DNA of 64,000 nucleotides from Flavobacterium sp. LC2016-01 (GTDB lineage Bacteria; Bacteroidota; Bacteroidia; Flavobacteriales; Flavobacteriaceae), in assembly GCF_009711135.1 (NCBI RefSeq), contig NZ_WMIC01000001.1, positions 558,001 through 622,000 on the forward strand, in the 5' to 3' direction. The position numbers were made by a program, and so were the translations under genes. The notes under the pieces were generated by a model. That model saw only the letters and a list, made by a program, of their open reading frames with translations. It did not search any database and was not told the DNA's origin. Numbering within the stretch: the stretch's first letter is position 1; each line of letters starts with the position of its first letter. Shown in pieces: positions 27,952 to 37,586 of the stretch.

Positions 27952-28707
27952 TTAAAACAATATTATTAATCCCATTTCAATGCCAAAGTTATACGATTTT
28001 TCACCGCCGAATGCAACGCTGGGATGCACGTAGGCCAGATTGGTAGGTGTAATTTTTCGCCCAAATTCTAAAAATGCATTATTCTGAAAACCATCCAGAA
28101 CGTAATTATATCTAAGTCCAACATCTGTTGCGAGCCAGTTTCTTCCAAAAAACCATAGAAAATTATTTTCAAGAAGCGTTACACTGACATCACTTCTGTT
28201 ACTTGAACCGGCAAAACTTTGGGAATGCTCGACAGTAGCAATCCATAAAAACTGCTTATGTCTAAAATATCGCGCATAAAAACCGGCTGGAATCACAACC
28301 CATTTTCCGGTTCCAAAACTTGGATCGGCTGCTGAATTTGAAATTATTCTGGTTCTGAAAGCAAAACCATCGTCTTTCTTGAAATAGGGAATATAACTAA
28401 TTCCCGCACCAACATCACCGAGCCCGGTTTGATTGATAGAATTTGAATTAGTTGAAATTAAAGGAAGGTCAAATCGAAGATTCCATGATTTATCTCCAAT
28501 AGGGTGTAAGATACGTAAATTAGTAGTGTTGAAGGAACCGTTTTTTGTGTCTAAATATTCATTAAAAAGCAAAATCGTTTTTAAGAAATAATTAAAACGC
28601 GGTTCCATAAATGGACCATCTGCTTTAGCAATAATATCTCCGTCTTGTGCTTTAGCAGCAATTGAAATTAAAAAAAATATGCAGAAGTAAAGTATCGTTT
28701 TTTTCAT
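27952..28707 (-). CDS. Predicted outer-membrane beta-barrel protein
   Basis: The 251-residue protein has a signal peptide (MKKTILYFCIFFLISIAAKA-Q). Alternating hydrophobic/polar strands with aromatic girdle residues run to the C-terminus, which ends in a strand (IEMGLIILF) with a terminal Phe, typical of outer-membrane barrels. A T-G-L-G-D-V-G-A-G-I-S-Y motif recalls MetA-pathway/phenol-degradation type barrels. The substrate is unknown. It is a stand-alone gene; the 247-bp gap upstream is A+T-rich without visible genes. Confidence 0.75.
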   Translation of the reverse strand: MKKTILYFCIFFLISIAAKAQDGDIIAKADGPFMEPRFNYFLKTILLFNEYLDTKNGSFNTTNLRILHPIGDKSWNLRFDLPLISTNSNSINQTGLGDVGAGISYIPYFKKDDGFAFRTRIISNSAADPSFGTGKWVVIPAGFYARYFRHKQFLWIATVEHSQSFAGSSNRSDVSVTLLENNFLWFFGRNWLATDVGLRYNYVLDGFQNNAFLEFGRKITPTNLAYVHPSVAFGGEKSYNFGIEMGLIILF

Positions 28708-28775
28708 AACTATCTACAAATGAGTAGACTAATTTACGAAAATTACTTTAACATTCTGATAGTCAGTATTTTTTT

Positions 28776-29525
28776 TTATTTGTTCCAGATTTTCCAAGCT
28801 TTTTCAGCTTGAAAAATTAACATATCGTATCCGTTTTTAATTATTGCGCCTCTTTCCTTAGCATTTTTTAAAAATTGCGTTTCAGCAGGGTTATAAATTA
28901 AATCGTAAGCAATATGTTTGTCAGTGAAAAACTCATAAGGAAGTTCAGGGCAAGCCTCAATATTCGGACTTGTTCCTACCGGTGTACAGTTGATTATAAT
29001 TTGAAAATTATCAAAGGTCGTAGCGTTGATTAAATTATAATCGATAATATTTTCTTTGGCTTCACGCGAAACAAAAGTATACGGAATATCTAATTCTTCA
29101 AGAGCAAAAGCAACACCTTTTGAAGCACCTCCAGTTCCTAAAATCAGGGCTTTTTTATGGTGTGGCTCTAATAATGGTTTTAATGATTTTTTAAAACCGT
29201 AATAATCAGTATTGTATCCTTTTAGTTTTCCGTTTTTGGTGAATTTAATAGTGTTTACTGCACCAATTAAAGTTGCTTTTCGTGATAGTTTGTCTAAAAA
29301 AGGAATGACCTGCTCTTTATATGGAATTGTAACATTTAAACCTTTCAAATCAGGATTGTTTTTTAATAATCCAGTAAGGTGATTAATTTCAGCAATATCG
29401 AAATTCTCGTAGCTGTTGCCGGCAAAAATCTCGTTATTGAATTTTTCAGTAAAATAACCTTTTGAAAATGAGTAGCTAATATTACGGCCCAATAAGCCAA
29501 ATCGCCTTTTTAAAATCCCTATCAT
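28776..29525 (-). CDS. aroE: Shikimate dehydrogenase
   Basis: Reduces 3-dehydroshikimate to shikimate with NADPH. The 249-residue protein has the substrate site S-Y-S-F-S-K near residue 18, the catalytic Lys in N-V-T-I-P-Y-K-E (about residue 68), G-A-V-N-T-I, the nucleotide loop G-T-G-G-A-S-K-G near 130, and N-C-T-P-V-G-T-S. The C-terminal G-x-x-M-L-x-x-Q-A motif is present as G-Y-D-M-L-I-F-Q-A. It is slightly shorter than the E. coli enzyme (272). It follows the TPR gene by 2 bp, so they form an operon. Confidence 0.94.
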   Translation of the reverse strand: MIGILKRRFGLLGRNISYSFSKGYFTEKFNNEIFAGNSYENFDIAEINHLTGLLKNNPDLKGLNVTIPYKEQVIPFLDKLSRKATLIGAVNTIKFTKNGKLKGYNTDYYGFKKSLKPLLEPHHKKALILGTGGASKGVAFALEELDIPYTFVSREAKENIIDYNLINATTFDNFQIIINCTPVGTSPNIEACPELPYEFFTDKHIAYDLIYNPAETQFLKNAKERGAIIKNGYDMLIFQAEKAWKIWNK

Positions 29526-29527
29526 TC

Positions 29528-30922
29528 TTATTTTCTATGTTTTTCGATATAATTTCTAACTGTTTTTTTTGTCCAAACAACAGGAAACAAATCTTCGATT
29601 AAGATATAATTGTCGAAGTTTAAACGCAAACCATTGCTTAAATGAAATTTTGCTTTTGTTGTATCCTGAATCATGAAATACAATCCTGCTAAACGGTATT
29701 CAATTTCATTTTCTTCTGGAAAATATTCTGTTGCCTGCAATAAAGTTTGAATGGCACTTTCAAATTCGCCTAGAAACTGAAGAATATCAGTCCAAAATAA
29801 CCATGTATCTAAAGCATAATCTCCGAATTCTACAGCTTTACGGTATCCAAACTCAGCTTCTTCAAAAAAGTTCATTTGTTTGTTTATCGTTGCATAACGT
29901 TTCCAGTACAAACGATTTTGATTGTCAATTGCCAAAGCCTTGTTTACAAAAAACAGTGCTTTTTGGAAATTTTTCTGGCGAACATAAAAATCAGTGATCG
30001 CGATCCATCCTTTGTCTAAAAGCGGATCTTCATGAACGGTTTGATTGTAATACTGAAGTGCTTTTACCGCATTTCCAAGCTTTTCATAACATTTCCCGAT
30101 ACGCAATAATGCATATGAAGTAGCGTCATCAAGTTCGATTGTACGATTGTAGCTTTCAATTGCTTCATTGTATTTTTTAAGGCGTTCATAAGCTTTTGCT
30201 TTTTCCATAAACGCTCCTAAAAATTCATCATCAATCAGCGTTGCATAGTCAAAAGCGCGAATTGCAGCTTCATATTCTTTTACGCCATAATGAAGGCGTC
30301 CAAGCTGATGCCAGGCAATTTCACTATACGGATTTCTGTTGATGTAGTCGTTAAGATAAACAATAGCTTCCTGATTTTGATCTAAAAATTCAAAACAGTA
30401 AACTACGTTATATAAAGCCGACTGATCTTCTAAATCTTCTTCAAGACATTTGATAAAACTTTCTTTTGCCATCTCAAGATTATCCATAAACAGATATTCC
30501 ATTCCAATCAAGTTGTACACGTCAGCGTAGTCATCTGTATATTGCAGGGCAATTTTTAGTAATTCTACGGCTTTCTCGTGTTGATCTCTTTTAGAACAGA
30601 TATTAGCTTTTTGGATATAAATCTCTTCGTTGTTGGGTTCAATTGCGTACAACTCATTCAAAAGCTTTTCAGCGATATCGAGTTTGTCGTCATAAACCAG
30701 CATTTCTACTTGTACTAATTTTAAGCCTGTAGATTTTGGATGCTGATCTAATGCAAGTTTTAAGGCCTTTTTTGCTAAATTAGCCTTACCTATATCTAGA
30801 TAATGAAGAATGATTTCCTCGAATTCTTCAGAATCAAAAAAGAGTACTTTGTTAGTTTTTAACATTGACTCAAATTTAGATAGGGATAGGTTATAATCTT
30901 CTTCTTCGTTGCTTAATTGCAT
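29528..30922 (-). CDS. Cytosolic TPR-repeat protein
   Basis: A 464-residue protein made almost entirely of tetratricopeptide repeats (about eleven helical pairs), with clear units such as A-D-V-Y-N-L-I-G-M-E-Y-L-F and A-L-L-R-I-G-K-C-Y-E-K-L-G-N. No signal peptide is visible. Such proteins assemble complexes; the partner is not evident. The 2-bp spacing to aroE suggests translational coupling, a pairing that could be checked across relatives. Confidence 0.88.
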   Translation of the reverse strand: MQLSNEEEDYNLSLSKFESMLKTNKVLFFDSEEFEEIILHYLDIGKANLAKKALKLALDQHPKSTGLKLVQVEMLVYDDKLDIAEKLLNELYAIEPNNEEIYIQKANICSKRDQHEKAVELLKIALQYTDDYADVYNLIGMEYLFMDNLEMAKESFIKCLEEDLEDQSALYNVVYCFEFLDQNQEAIVYLNDYINRNPYSEIAWHQLGRLHYGVKEYEAAIRAFDYATLIDDEFLGAFMEKAKAYERLKKYNEAIESYNRTIELDDATSYALLRIGKCYEKLGNAVKALQYYNQTVHEDPLLDKGWIAITDFYVRQKNFQKALFFVNKALAIDNQNRLYWKRYATINKQMNFFEEAEFGYRKAVEFGDYALDTWLFWTDILQFLGEFESAIQTLLQATEYFPEENEIEYRLAGLYFMIQDTTKAKFHLSNGLRLNFDNYILIEDLFPVVWTKKTVRNYIEKHRK

Positions 30923-31195
30923 ACTTTCTCTATTTGAAATTAGCCTGTTATAAATTTAGGCAACCATATAATTGTTGTAAGGAAAGAGAATTAATTGTTT
31001 TGAACAATTTAATTAACAATATATGATGTTTTTTATTCTGTTTTGGGAAGAAATCTCCTTTATAATCAAGGGATCAGCTTCGTTTTTTATTCTTTTTTAA
31101 TTGTAACCCAAATTTTAGCCGGTTATCAATTTGCTGTTTATTATTCTGTCTGCTGGTTCAAGAAGAAAAAAATGGCTGAAATATAACTTTAAAAT

Positions 31196-32389
31196 CTATT
31201 CTTGGTTTCTCTTCATAATTTCGTCCATTACGGCTAAAATTATGGCACAGCCTTCTCTGATTTCCTCTTCTGAAATAGTCAATGGAGGAGTGATTCTAAT
31301 TGCGCATCCTTCGAATAAAAGCCAAAATAATATCAAGCCTTTGTCCTGACAATTTAAAATGACTTCGTTGGTAATTTCAGCCGATTCTGTCATGGCAGCC
31401 AGCATTAATCCTTTTCCTCTTACTTCTGTTATCAAAGGATGTACCAAAAGTGATCTGAAGAGTTTTTCCTTCTCCAGCGTATCTGCCATTAAATTTGTTT
31501 CAGTTAATTCCTGCAAAGTAGCTAAACAGGCTGACGCAATGACAGGGTGTCCTCCAAAAGTGGTGATATGTCCTAGTTTGGGATTCTCCGTCAAAAGATC
31601 CATTTTTTCTGCCGATGCGGTAAAAGCTCCAACTGGCATTCCGCCTCCCATTCCTTTTCCCATAACGACAATATCTGGAATTACATCGTAGTTTTGAAAC
31701 CCAAAAAGTTTTCCAGTTCTTCCAAAACCAGGCTGAATTTCATCTACAATCATCATGGCGCCAACTTCATCACAACGTTTGCGTACTTTTTGAAGATAAT
31801 TATCCTGAGGCTGAATAAATCCAGCACCTCCTTGAATGGTTTCTAAAAGAATTGCAGCTGTTCGAGTGGTTATTTTTTGTAAATCTTCTTCGTTATTGAA
31901 AGTGATAAAATCAACATCAGGAAGTAAAGGTCTAAATGCCTGTTTACGTTCTTCAAATCCCATAACGCTCATAGAACCCATTGTGTTTCCGTGATACGCG
32001 TTGTGGCAAGAAATAAGCTGACTGCGGCCTGTAGTTCTTTTCGCCAGTTTTAAGGCTCCTTCAATCGCTTCGGTACCTGAATTGACTAAATACGTTTTGT
32101 TTAGAGATTCAGGAAGGAGTGAGGCCAATAATTTGCAATACTGTACAGCGGGACTTTGCGAATATTCTCCGTAAACCATTACATGCGAATATTTATCAAG
32201 CTGATCCTTTATAGCCTGATTTACTCGCGGATGCTGATGCCCAAGTGTACAGGCAGAAACGCCTGCTACAAAATCTAAATATTTTTTATCGTTTGTGTCG
32301 TAAATATAAGAGCCGATGGCGTGAGAAACTTCCATTCCTAAAGGATAAGGAGAAGTTTGTGCCTGATATTTTATAAAATCTGGATTCAT
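31196..32389 (-). CDS. Class III PLP-dependent aminotransferase
   Basis: The 397-residue enzyme resembles acetylornithine/ornithine-type aminotransferases. It has the N-terminal G-S-Y-I-Y-D-T-N-D-K-K-Y-L-D-F, the N-S-G-T-E-A-I-E-G-A-L-K-L-A-K motif that binds the PLP phosphate, the D-E-I-Q-P-G-F-G-R-T-G block, and the Schiff-base lysine in V-M-G-K-G-M-G-G-G. Class III enzymes act on omega-amino groups; the actual substrate is not readable, and no arginine genes are near. It lies 97 bp downstream of the OstA-like gene with octamer repeats in the gap. The 273 bp beyond its stop codon hold no visible gene. Confidence 0.9.
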   Translation of the reverse strand: MNPDFIKYQAQTSPYPLGMEVSHAIGSYIYDTNDKKYLDFVAGVSACTLGHQHPRVNQAIKDQLDKYSHVMVYGEYSQSPAVQYCKLLASLLPESLNKTYLVNSGTEAIEGALKLAKRTTGRSQLISCHNAYHGNTMGSMSVMGFEERKQAFRPLLPDVDFITFNNEEDLQKITTRTAAILLETIQGGAGFIQPQDNYLQKVRKRCDEVGAMMIVDEIQPGFGRTGKLFGFQNYDVIPDIVVMGKGMGGGMPVGAFTASAEKMDLLTENPKLGHITTFGGHPVIASACLATLQELTETNLMADTLEKEKLFRSLLVHPLITEVRGKGLMLAAMTESAEITNEVILNCQDKGLILFWLLFEGCAIRITPPLTISEEEIREGCAIILAVMDEIMKRNQE

Positions 32390-32399
32390 TTTTTTTAAA

Positions 32400-32436
32400 G
32401 GTGCTAAGTAGCAAAGGTACTAAGGTTCTGAGGTTT
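32400..32436. repeat. Octamer repeats upstream of the aminotransferase gene
   Basis: Degenerate NNNCTNAG/NNGCAAAG units (GTGCTAAG, TAGCAAAG, GTACTAAG, GTTCTGAG) lie about 10 bp before the start codon, where they would be within the 5' leader or intercistronic RNA. Confidence 0.6.
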
Positions 32437-32486
32437 TGTTTCAGGTTACTGAAAACTGTGTGACTGCGACTGAAAACTAAAAAAAA

Positions 32487-34166
32487 CTATTTTTTCTTAG
32501 ACGTAATTGCAGGTTTCACAGCCGGTTTCTTCTTATCGTAATTCAATGTCTCTTTTCTGACTTTCATCGGGACATTTTTATCTTTTTCTTCCTGATCTTT
32601 TCCTTCTTTGACTAATTTGTCATTGAGCTCATTATCTTCCTCGGTGAAAATATCATCTTTCGTTTTTATTCGTTCATCACCTCGCCAGTGCATACCTCTT
32701 AATTTTCGGGCATTTTCAGGCAAATCAGCTTCAGGAAATAAATCTCCGTCAACATTATTAAAAAGAGTAATAGTTTCAATTACATTATTTTCTATTATCA
32801 AATTTATTTTACTGCTAACACTTTTATTAATCCCAACAAGCTCGTTTTGGTCATTTCGGCTATAATAAATGACCTCGGTATTTTTTATGATATCAACGTC
32901 ATGAAGCTTTCCGTCTAAAAATTTCCCAAATAAATTAAGTCCTTTTACCTGATTAAAACCAGTTCCTAACGTATCCCGCGAAATCAGAAAAGTATTGTTG
33001 AGCACTTTTAAGGAATCTATTTTCTTAGTATTATTATCGCCAATTAAGTGCATGACATCGCCAGTAATTTGACTTTCTCCATTCCATAAAATCGGATTTC
33101 CTATCAATTTAGTCAAGGCAGTTTTAGAATTAGAATGAATCGAATCGCATTTACCGCTCATATCAGTCTTGTAAAAACGAACATTTTTAAACGCTCTCAA
33201 AATTCGTTCGCCTTCTTTTCCGGTAACCATTAACTTTTGTCCGTGAATGTAAACCGAATCATTTTCGACAAAATTAACCGCTACGGCTCTTTTGGTAACA
33301 AACATAGAATCTTTAAGCTTAAAAATTTCGGCGTAATGACCTTTTACAATACCGCGATTTATGGAATCGGTTATTTTTACATTTCGCGTTGCCGATGCAA
33401 ATTCGGTATTTCGATTATAATATAAACTGTCACCTTCAATACGTCGATCATCATATTTTATGTACGATTTTCTGAGGAAATGGGCTAGGTTCTTCTTCGT
33501 GTCATAAAAACCTTTTTCGGTATAAATGTAATTGGCTTTGCTTGTAATTGTCGAAGGTCCAAGTAAATAAGTGTGTCCTGAATTACTGTAATAATCTAAG
33601 TGATTTGATTTAATTACATATTTTGGATTTGTAATGGTCACTTCGGTTAAAAATTGAAACTTTTTTTCAGCCACAAAATAGCGCCCAGATTTGCTTACTA
33701 AAGTGTTGTCTTTATTGACAATTGTTCCTTTTGTGTTGTAGAAAACCTGCTGTACATTTCGGTCAAAATTAATTGTATCGGTCTGCAGCGTAGCGTCTGG
33801 CGAAGTCATCACGGCATCTCCGGTTGCAAAAGCTTTTTTTAGATTTCCGTTGTATTCAGCATATTTGCTGTTTAAGTATAAAGTATCACCTTGAACCAAT
33901 TGTACATTTCCAAAAGCCTTTAAATAATTTTCTTTCTGAAAAAAATAAGCTTTGTTGCAAGTTAAAACTACTCCGTCGTGATTGATTTTTACATTTCCAG
34001 TCAATAAAATTGCGTCTGGCGCTATTTCTTGGTTGACATCAGAAAAGTCAGAGTTCTCTATAATTATTTTTTTAGTTCCTGGCTTATTTTTTGATGCCTG
34101 TGCAAAACCAAATTGCGCAGCTAGTAACATCAGACAAAAAGATATGAAAAAGAGTGATTTCTTCAA
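32487..34166 (-). CDS. OstA-like protein (LPS-transport type)
   Basis: The 559-residue protein has a signal peptide (MKKSLFFISFCLMLLAAQFGFA-Q). Repeated beta-taco strands characteristic of the OstA/LptA-LptD N-terminal fold follow: L-L-T-G-N-V-K-I-N-H-D-G-V-V-L-T-C-N-K-A, L-K-A-F-G-N-V-Q-L-V-Q-G-D-T, and further copies to about residue 490. In Bacteroidota this protein is thought to bridge lipopolysaccharide across the periplasm. The last 60 residues are Lys/Asp/Glu-rich and probably disordered. It lies upstream of the aminotransferase gene. Confidence 0.88.
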   Translation of the reverse strand: MKKSLFFISFCLMLLAAQFGFAQASKNKPGTKKIIIENSDFSDVNQEIAPDAILLTGNVKINHDGVVLTCNKAYFFQKENYLKAFGNVQLVQGDTLYLNSKYAEYNGNLKKAFATGDAVMTSPDATLQTDTINFDRNVQQVFYNTKGTIVNKDNTLVSKSGRYFVAEKKFQFLTEVTITNPKYVIKSNHLDYYSNSGHTYLLGPSTITSKANYIYTEKGFYDTKKNLAHFLRKSYIKYDDRRIEGDSLYYNRNTEFASATRNVKITDSINRGIVKGHYAEIFKLKDSMFVTKRAVAVNFVENDSVYIHGQKLMVTGKEGERILRAFKNVRFYKTDMSGKCDSIHSNSKTALTKLIGNPILWNGESQITGDVMHLIGDNNTKKIDSLKVLNNTFLISRDTLGTGFNQVKGLNLFGKFLDGKLHDVDIIKNTEVIYYSRNDQNELVGINKSVSSKINLIIENNVIETITLFNNVDGDLFPEADLPENARKLRGMHWRGDERIKTKDDIFTEEDNELNDKLVKEGKDQEEKDKNVPMKVRKETLNYDKKKPAVKPAITSKKK

Positions 34167-34241
34167 TTGATTAAATTTTTGTCAAATTTATGAAAAAGGA
34201 TACAACCTTATAATGTTATTAGGATTAATTTATATTTTTAG

Positions 34242-34280
34242 GTTCAGAGGTACAAAGGGGCAAAGTTTCAAAGTTTAAAT
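34242..34280. repeat. Degenerate 8-bp CAAAG array
   Basis: Units GTTCAGAG, GTACAAAG, GGGCAAAG, TTTCAAAG lie in the 350-bp divergent gap between the OstA-like and amylase genes. The remainder of that gap is A+T-rich with no gene visible. Confidence 0.6.
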
Positions 34281-34518
34281 TGATTCTTTTTACATTTTTT
34301 AATGATTTTTGAGAGCCTTCGTGCTTTTGTATGCCTGAAGCTTTAATTTATTAACAAAAGATCTTACTCTCACGTTGTAGTTCACTATTTTGAACCGAAT
34401 TTAGAATAATTTAAAATCAGTTTTATTCCTGTTCTAAAAATTAAACTAAATTTAGGAAATGGTTTTGGAAGCCAATTTTAATTCTGAAATCTCAAAAAAG
34501 AAAGATTATATAGTGAAT

Positions 34519-36390
34519 ATGATAAATAAACGATTTTTTGCTGCGGGAATAGCAGTAAGTATGCTTTTTTCGGCATGTAAAACAAAAGATATAAAAATGA
34601 GTACGGCTAAAGAAGAAAATTCTGCAACGAAGAAAGTTGTAGTTTATCAAGTTTTTACACGATTGTTTGGAAACAAAAACACGACAAACAAACCTTGGGG
34701 TACAATAGAGGAAAATGGCGTTGGAAAGTTTAATGATTTTACAGACAAAGCGCTTCATGAAATTAAAGATTTAGGTGTTACTTACATTTGGTACACAGGT
34801 GTTCCTCATCATGCACTGGTTCACGATTACACGGCAATTGGAATTTCAAATGATGATCCAGAAGTTGTAAAAGGACGTGCAGGTTCGCCTTATGCCGTCA
34901 AAGATTATTATAATGTAAATCCTGATTTGGCAGAGAATCCCGCAAACAGACTGCAGGAATTTGAGGCACTGATTGAACGTACACACAAAGCAGGCTTAAA
35001 ACTGATTATTGATATTGTGCCAAATCATATTGCCAGAAAATATGAAGGAAAAAACAATCCTCAAGGTGTAAGTGATTTTGGTGCCAATGACGATGTAAAT
35101 GTTGAATATAAACGAGATAACAACTTTTACTATATACCAAATACTTCTTTTGAAATTCCGGATGGCGACATTCCTTTAAATGGAGAAAAAAATCCTCTTG
35201 TTGATGGAAAATTTCCCGAAAATCCAGCAAAGTGGACAGGGAATGGCTCACGAAAAGCAAAACCAGATCAAAACGACTGGTATGAAACAGTAAAAGTCAA
35301 TTACGGAATTCGTCCAGATGGTTCAAAAGATTTTCCAGAACTTCCTGCAGGATTTGATCAGAAATCTTATAAAGAGCATTTTGCTTTTTGGCAAGATAAA
35401 GACGTTCCAGATTCTTGGAAAAAATTTAAATCTATTGCATTGTATTGGACAGCAAAAGGTGTGGATGGTTTTCGTTATGATATGGCAGAAATGGTTCCAT
35501 ATGAATTTTGGAGTTATATGAATTCGGCAATTAAAATGAAGAATCCAGATGCATTTTTATTAGCCGAAGTTTATAATCCAAATGAATATCGTAATTATAT
35601 TCGCTTAGGAAAAATGGATTATTTATATGATAAAGTAGAAACTTACGATAAACTGAAAGATGTTATTAGAGGGAAATCTTCACCAGATGGTTTGTCTGAC
35701 ATTCAAAAAGGAATGACAGATATTGAGCATCATATGCTTCATTTTTTAGACAATCATGACGAACAGCGCTTAGCAAGTCCTGAATTTGCAGGAACTCCAG
35801 AACGCGGAAAACCTTTAATGGTCGTTTCGACAACAATAAGCACTTCGCCTACAATGATTTATTTTGGACAGGAAGTAGGAGAGGCAGGAAACGACGATGC
35901 TGGTTTTGGAAAACGCTCCAGAACATCAATTTTTGATTATATCGGAGTTCCAAATCATCAAAGATGGATGAATGATGGAAAATTTGATGGCGGGAAATTA
36001 TCTGATTCAGAGAAAAATTTACGCGATTTCTACAAACAATTATTGAATTTTTCAATTAATAGTTCAGCTTTAATGGGAAGTTTTCAGGAAATTCAGTCAG
36101 CAAACCGTCAGAATAATGCGGGATACGATGAATTAATTTATTCTTATGTTCGCTGGTCTGAAAAACAAAAATTGATTGTTATAGCCAATTTTTCTTCTGA
36201 TAAAACAAGCGAATTCGAATTAAAAGTTCCAGCGGATGTCATTTCAAAATGGAAACTGAAAGACGGTTCTTATGTGCTTTTAGATAAATTATATTCTGAG
36301 AGTAAAACCTATTTTACGGTTAAGAATGGTGAAGGTACAGCAAGAGTTAAAATAAAGCCTTCGGAATCCTTTATTTATGAAGTGAACTGA
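34519..36390 (+). CDS. GH13 alpha-amylase-family lipoprotein
   Basis: The 623-residue protein starts with a lipoprotein signal (MINKRFFAAGIAVSMLFSAC); the ATG at 34519 is preferred over one at 34459 for that reason. The (beta/alpha)8 barrel shows all four GH13 regions: D-I-V-P-N-H, G-F-R-Y-D-M-A-E with the nucleophile near Asp321, L-L-A-E-V with the acid/base near Glu350, and F-L-D-N-H-D-E with Asp414. A C-terminal beta domain follows. It should cleave or transfer alpha-glucans at the envelope. No SusC/SusD pair is nearby, so it is not in a standard utilisation locus. Confidence 0.92.
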   Translation: MINKRFFAAGIAVSMLFSACKTKDIKMSTAKEENSATKKVVVYQVFTRLFGNKNTTNKPWGTIEENGVGKFNDFTDKALHEIKDLGVTYIWYTGVPHHALVHDYTAIGISNDDPEVVKGRAGSPYAVKDYYNVNPDLAENPANRLQEFEALIERTHKAGLKLIIDIVPNHIARKYEGKNNPQGVSDFGANDDVNVEYKRDNNFYYIPNTSFEIPDGDIPLNGEKNPLVDGKFPENPAKWTGNGSRKAKPDQNDWYETVKVNYGIRPDGSKDFPELPAGFDQKSYKEHFAFWQDKDVPDSWKKFKSIALYWTAKGVDGFRYDMAEMVPYEFWSYMNSAIKMKNPDAFLLAEVYNPNEYRNYIRLGKMDYLYDKVETYDKLKDVIRGKSSPDGLSDIQKGMTDIEHHMLHFLDNHDEQRLASPEFAGTPERGKPLMVVSTTISTSPTMIYFGQEVGEAGNDDAGFGKRSRTSIFDYIGVPNHQRWMNDGKFDGGKLSDSEKNLRDFYKQLLNFSINSSALMGSFQEIQSANRQNNAGYDELIYSYVRWSEKQKLIVIANFSSDKTSEFELKVPADVISKWKLKDGSYVLLDKLYSESKTYFTVKNGEGTARVKIKPSESFIYEVN

Positions 36391-36413
36391 TAGAAATAAG
36401 AAGACTTAAATGC

Positions 36414-36456
36414 AAAAAAAACTTGTTTAGAATAATCAATTCTAGGCAAGTTTTTG
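36414..36456. terminator. Bidirectional terminator between GH13 and GH130 genes
   Basis: AAACTTG...AGAAT pairs imperfectly with AATTCT...CAAGTTT, with A and T runs on the two sides. It sits between convergent stop codons. Confidence 0.75.
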
Positions 36457-36460
36457 TTTT

Positions 36461-37519
36461 TTAGATGTCTATTAAAAGTGATAAAATTTCTTTTATTGAA
36501 AATTGAGCACCGCATACAAATTCATCAGAAGCGCCATAATAAATGGTTAGAGTGTCTCCGTCGGGTTCAATTATATGACCATTTGTAAAAACGACATTCC
36601 CGAAAAAACCACTCAATTCATAGTCTGTTGTTGGGAACATAATTGGATCTTCAGTTCTTGAAATTACTTTTGAAGGATCATTCAAATCCATCAAAAAAGC
36701 GCCTAAACAATATTGATGCTGTTCATTTGCGCCATGATAAATTTCCAGCCAGCCTTTTTCTGTTTTTATAGGCGCAGCGCCGGCACCAACTCTTTTGCTG
36801 TCCCAAAGATTTTTTCTGGTTTTAACGATACATTTATGATTTCCCCAATGAATGCCGTCTGGTGAAGAAGCGATCCAAATATAATTTCCACCGATATCAA
36901 CACTGCTCGGGCGGTGCAATGCATAAAATAATCCGTTTATTTTTTCTTCAAAAAGAGCACAATCTTTATTATGAGGAGGTAAAATCATTCCGTGTTTTTG
37001 AAAAACTTTCCAATCGGTTGTTGTGCGTAATCCAACGCCAACGCCATTGTTTGATACAGAAGTAAATGTCAGGTAATATTTTCCTTCGATGAAAGAAACA
37101 CGGCAATCCTCGATTCCAAATGTTTCCAAAATTCCTTCACCCACAAGATGCGGATAATTTTCAGGTTCATAAAAATGACGTCCGTCTTCACTGCATAACA
37201 GCCTTATGTGTGATAATGTTGTTAAATAATCTGCTCCTTGATAATTGATAACTCTTGCGTCAGTTGCAATCAATTCCGGGTGATCTATTGAAATTTCAAT
37301 AATTTCAATAGTGCCAAACTCTGTTAAAATTGGAAATGAAATAATGCTTTCAATCTGTTTTGGCCTTTCGGCAACTCGCACTGCCAGCCATATTTTATTT
37401 TGAAATTGAAAAACTCCTGGATTGAGAAGACAAGTGATTTCTAGTCCGTCAAGGCTTGCTGGAATATCTGAAGGTGATAACAGCGGATTTTCTATAAAAC
37501 GATGGGCAATATCTTTCAT
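36461..37519 (-). CDS. GH130-type glycoside phosphorylase/hydrolase
   Basis: The 352-residue cytosolic protein has the five-bladed beta-propeller pattern of GH130 (PF04041): N-P-L-L-S-P-S-D near the N-terminus, I-E-D-C-R-V-S with the conserved catalytic Asp near residue 137, R-P-S-S-V-D, and the L-E-I-Y-H-G-A and Y-Y-G-A-S-D-E blocks. Family members phosphorolyse or hydrolyse beta-mannosides. The precise linkage is not known from sequence. It faces the GH13 gene, but the two are not an operon. Confidence 0.85.
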   Translation of the reverse strand: MKDIAHRFIENPLLSPSDIPASLDGLEITCLLNPGVFQFQNKIWLAVRVAERPKQIESIISFPILTEFGTIEIIEISIDHPELIATDARVINYQGADYLTTLSHIRLLCSEDGRHFYEPENYPHLVGEGILETFGIEDCRVSFIEGKYYLTFTSVSNNGVGVGLRTTTDWKVFQKHGMILPPHNKDCALFEEKINGLFYALHRPSSVDIGGNYIWIASSPDGIHWGNHKCIVKTRKNLWDSKRVGAGAAPIKTEKGWLEIYHGANEQHQYCLGAFLMDLNDPSKVISRTEDPIMFPTTDYELSGFFGNVVFTNGHIIEPDGDTLTIYYGASDEFVCGAQFSIKEILSLLIDI

Positions 37520-37546
37520 GTCTTTAAAATCAGAACATTAAGATAC

Positions 37547-37583
37547 AAAAAAAGCTGATACTTATTTTGTATCAGCTTTTTTT
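37547..37583 (-). terminator. Terminator of the SOD gene cluster
   Basis: AAAAAAAGCTGATAC and GTATCAGCTTTTTTT form a perfect stem with flanking A and T runs, 4 bp beyond the superoxide dismutase stop codon. Confidence 0.9.
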
Positions 37584-37586
37584 AAA

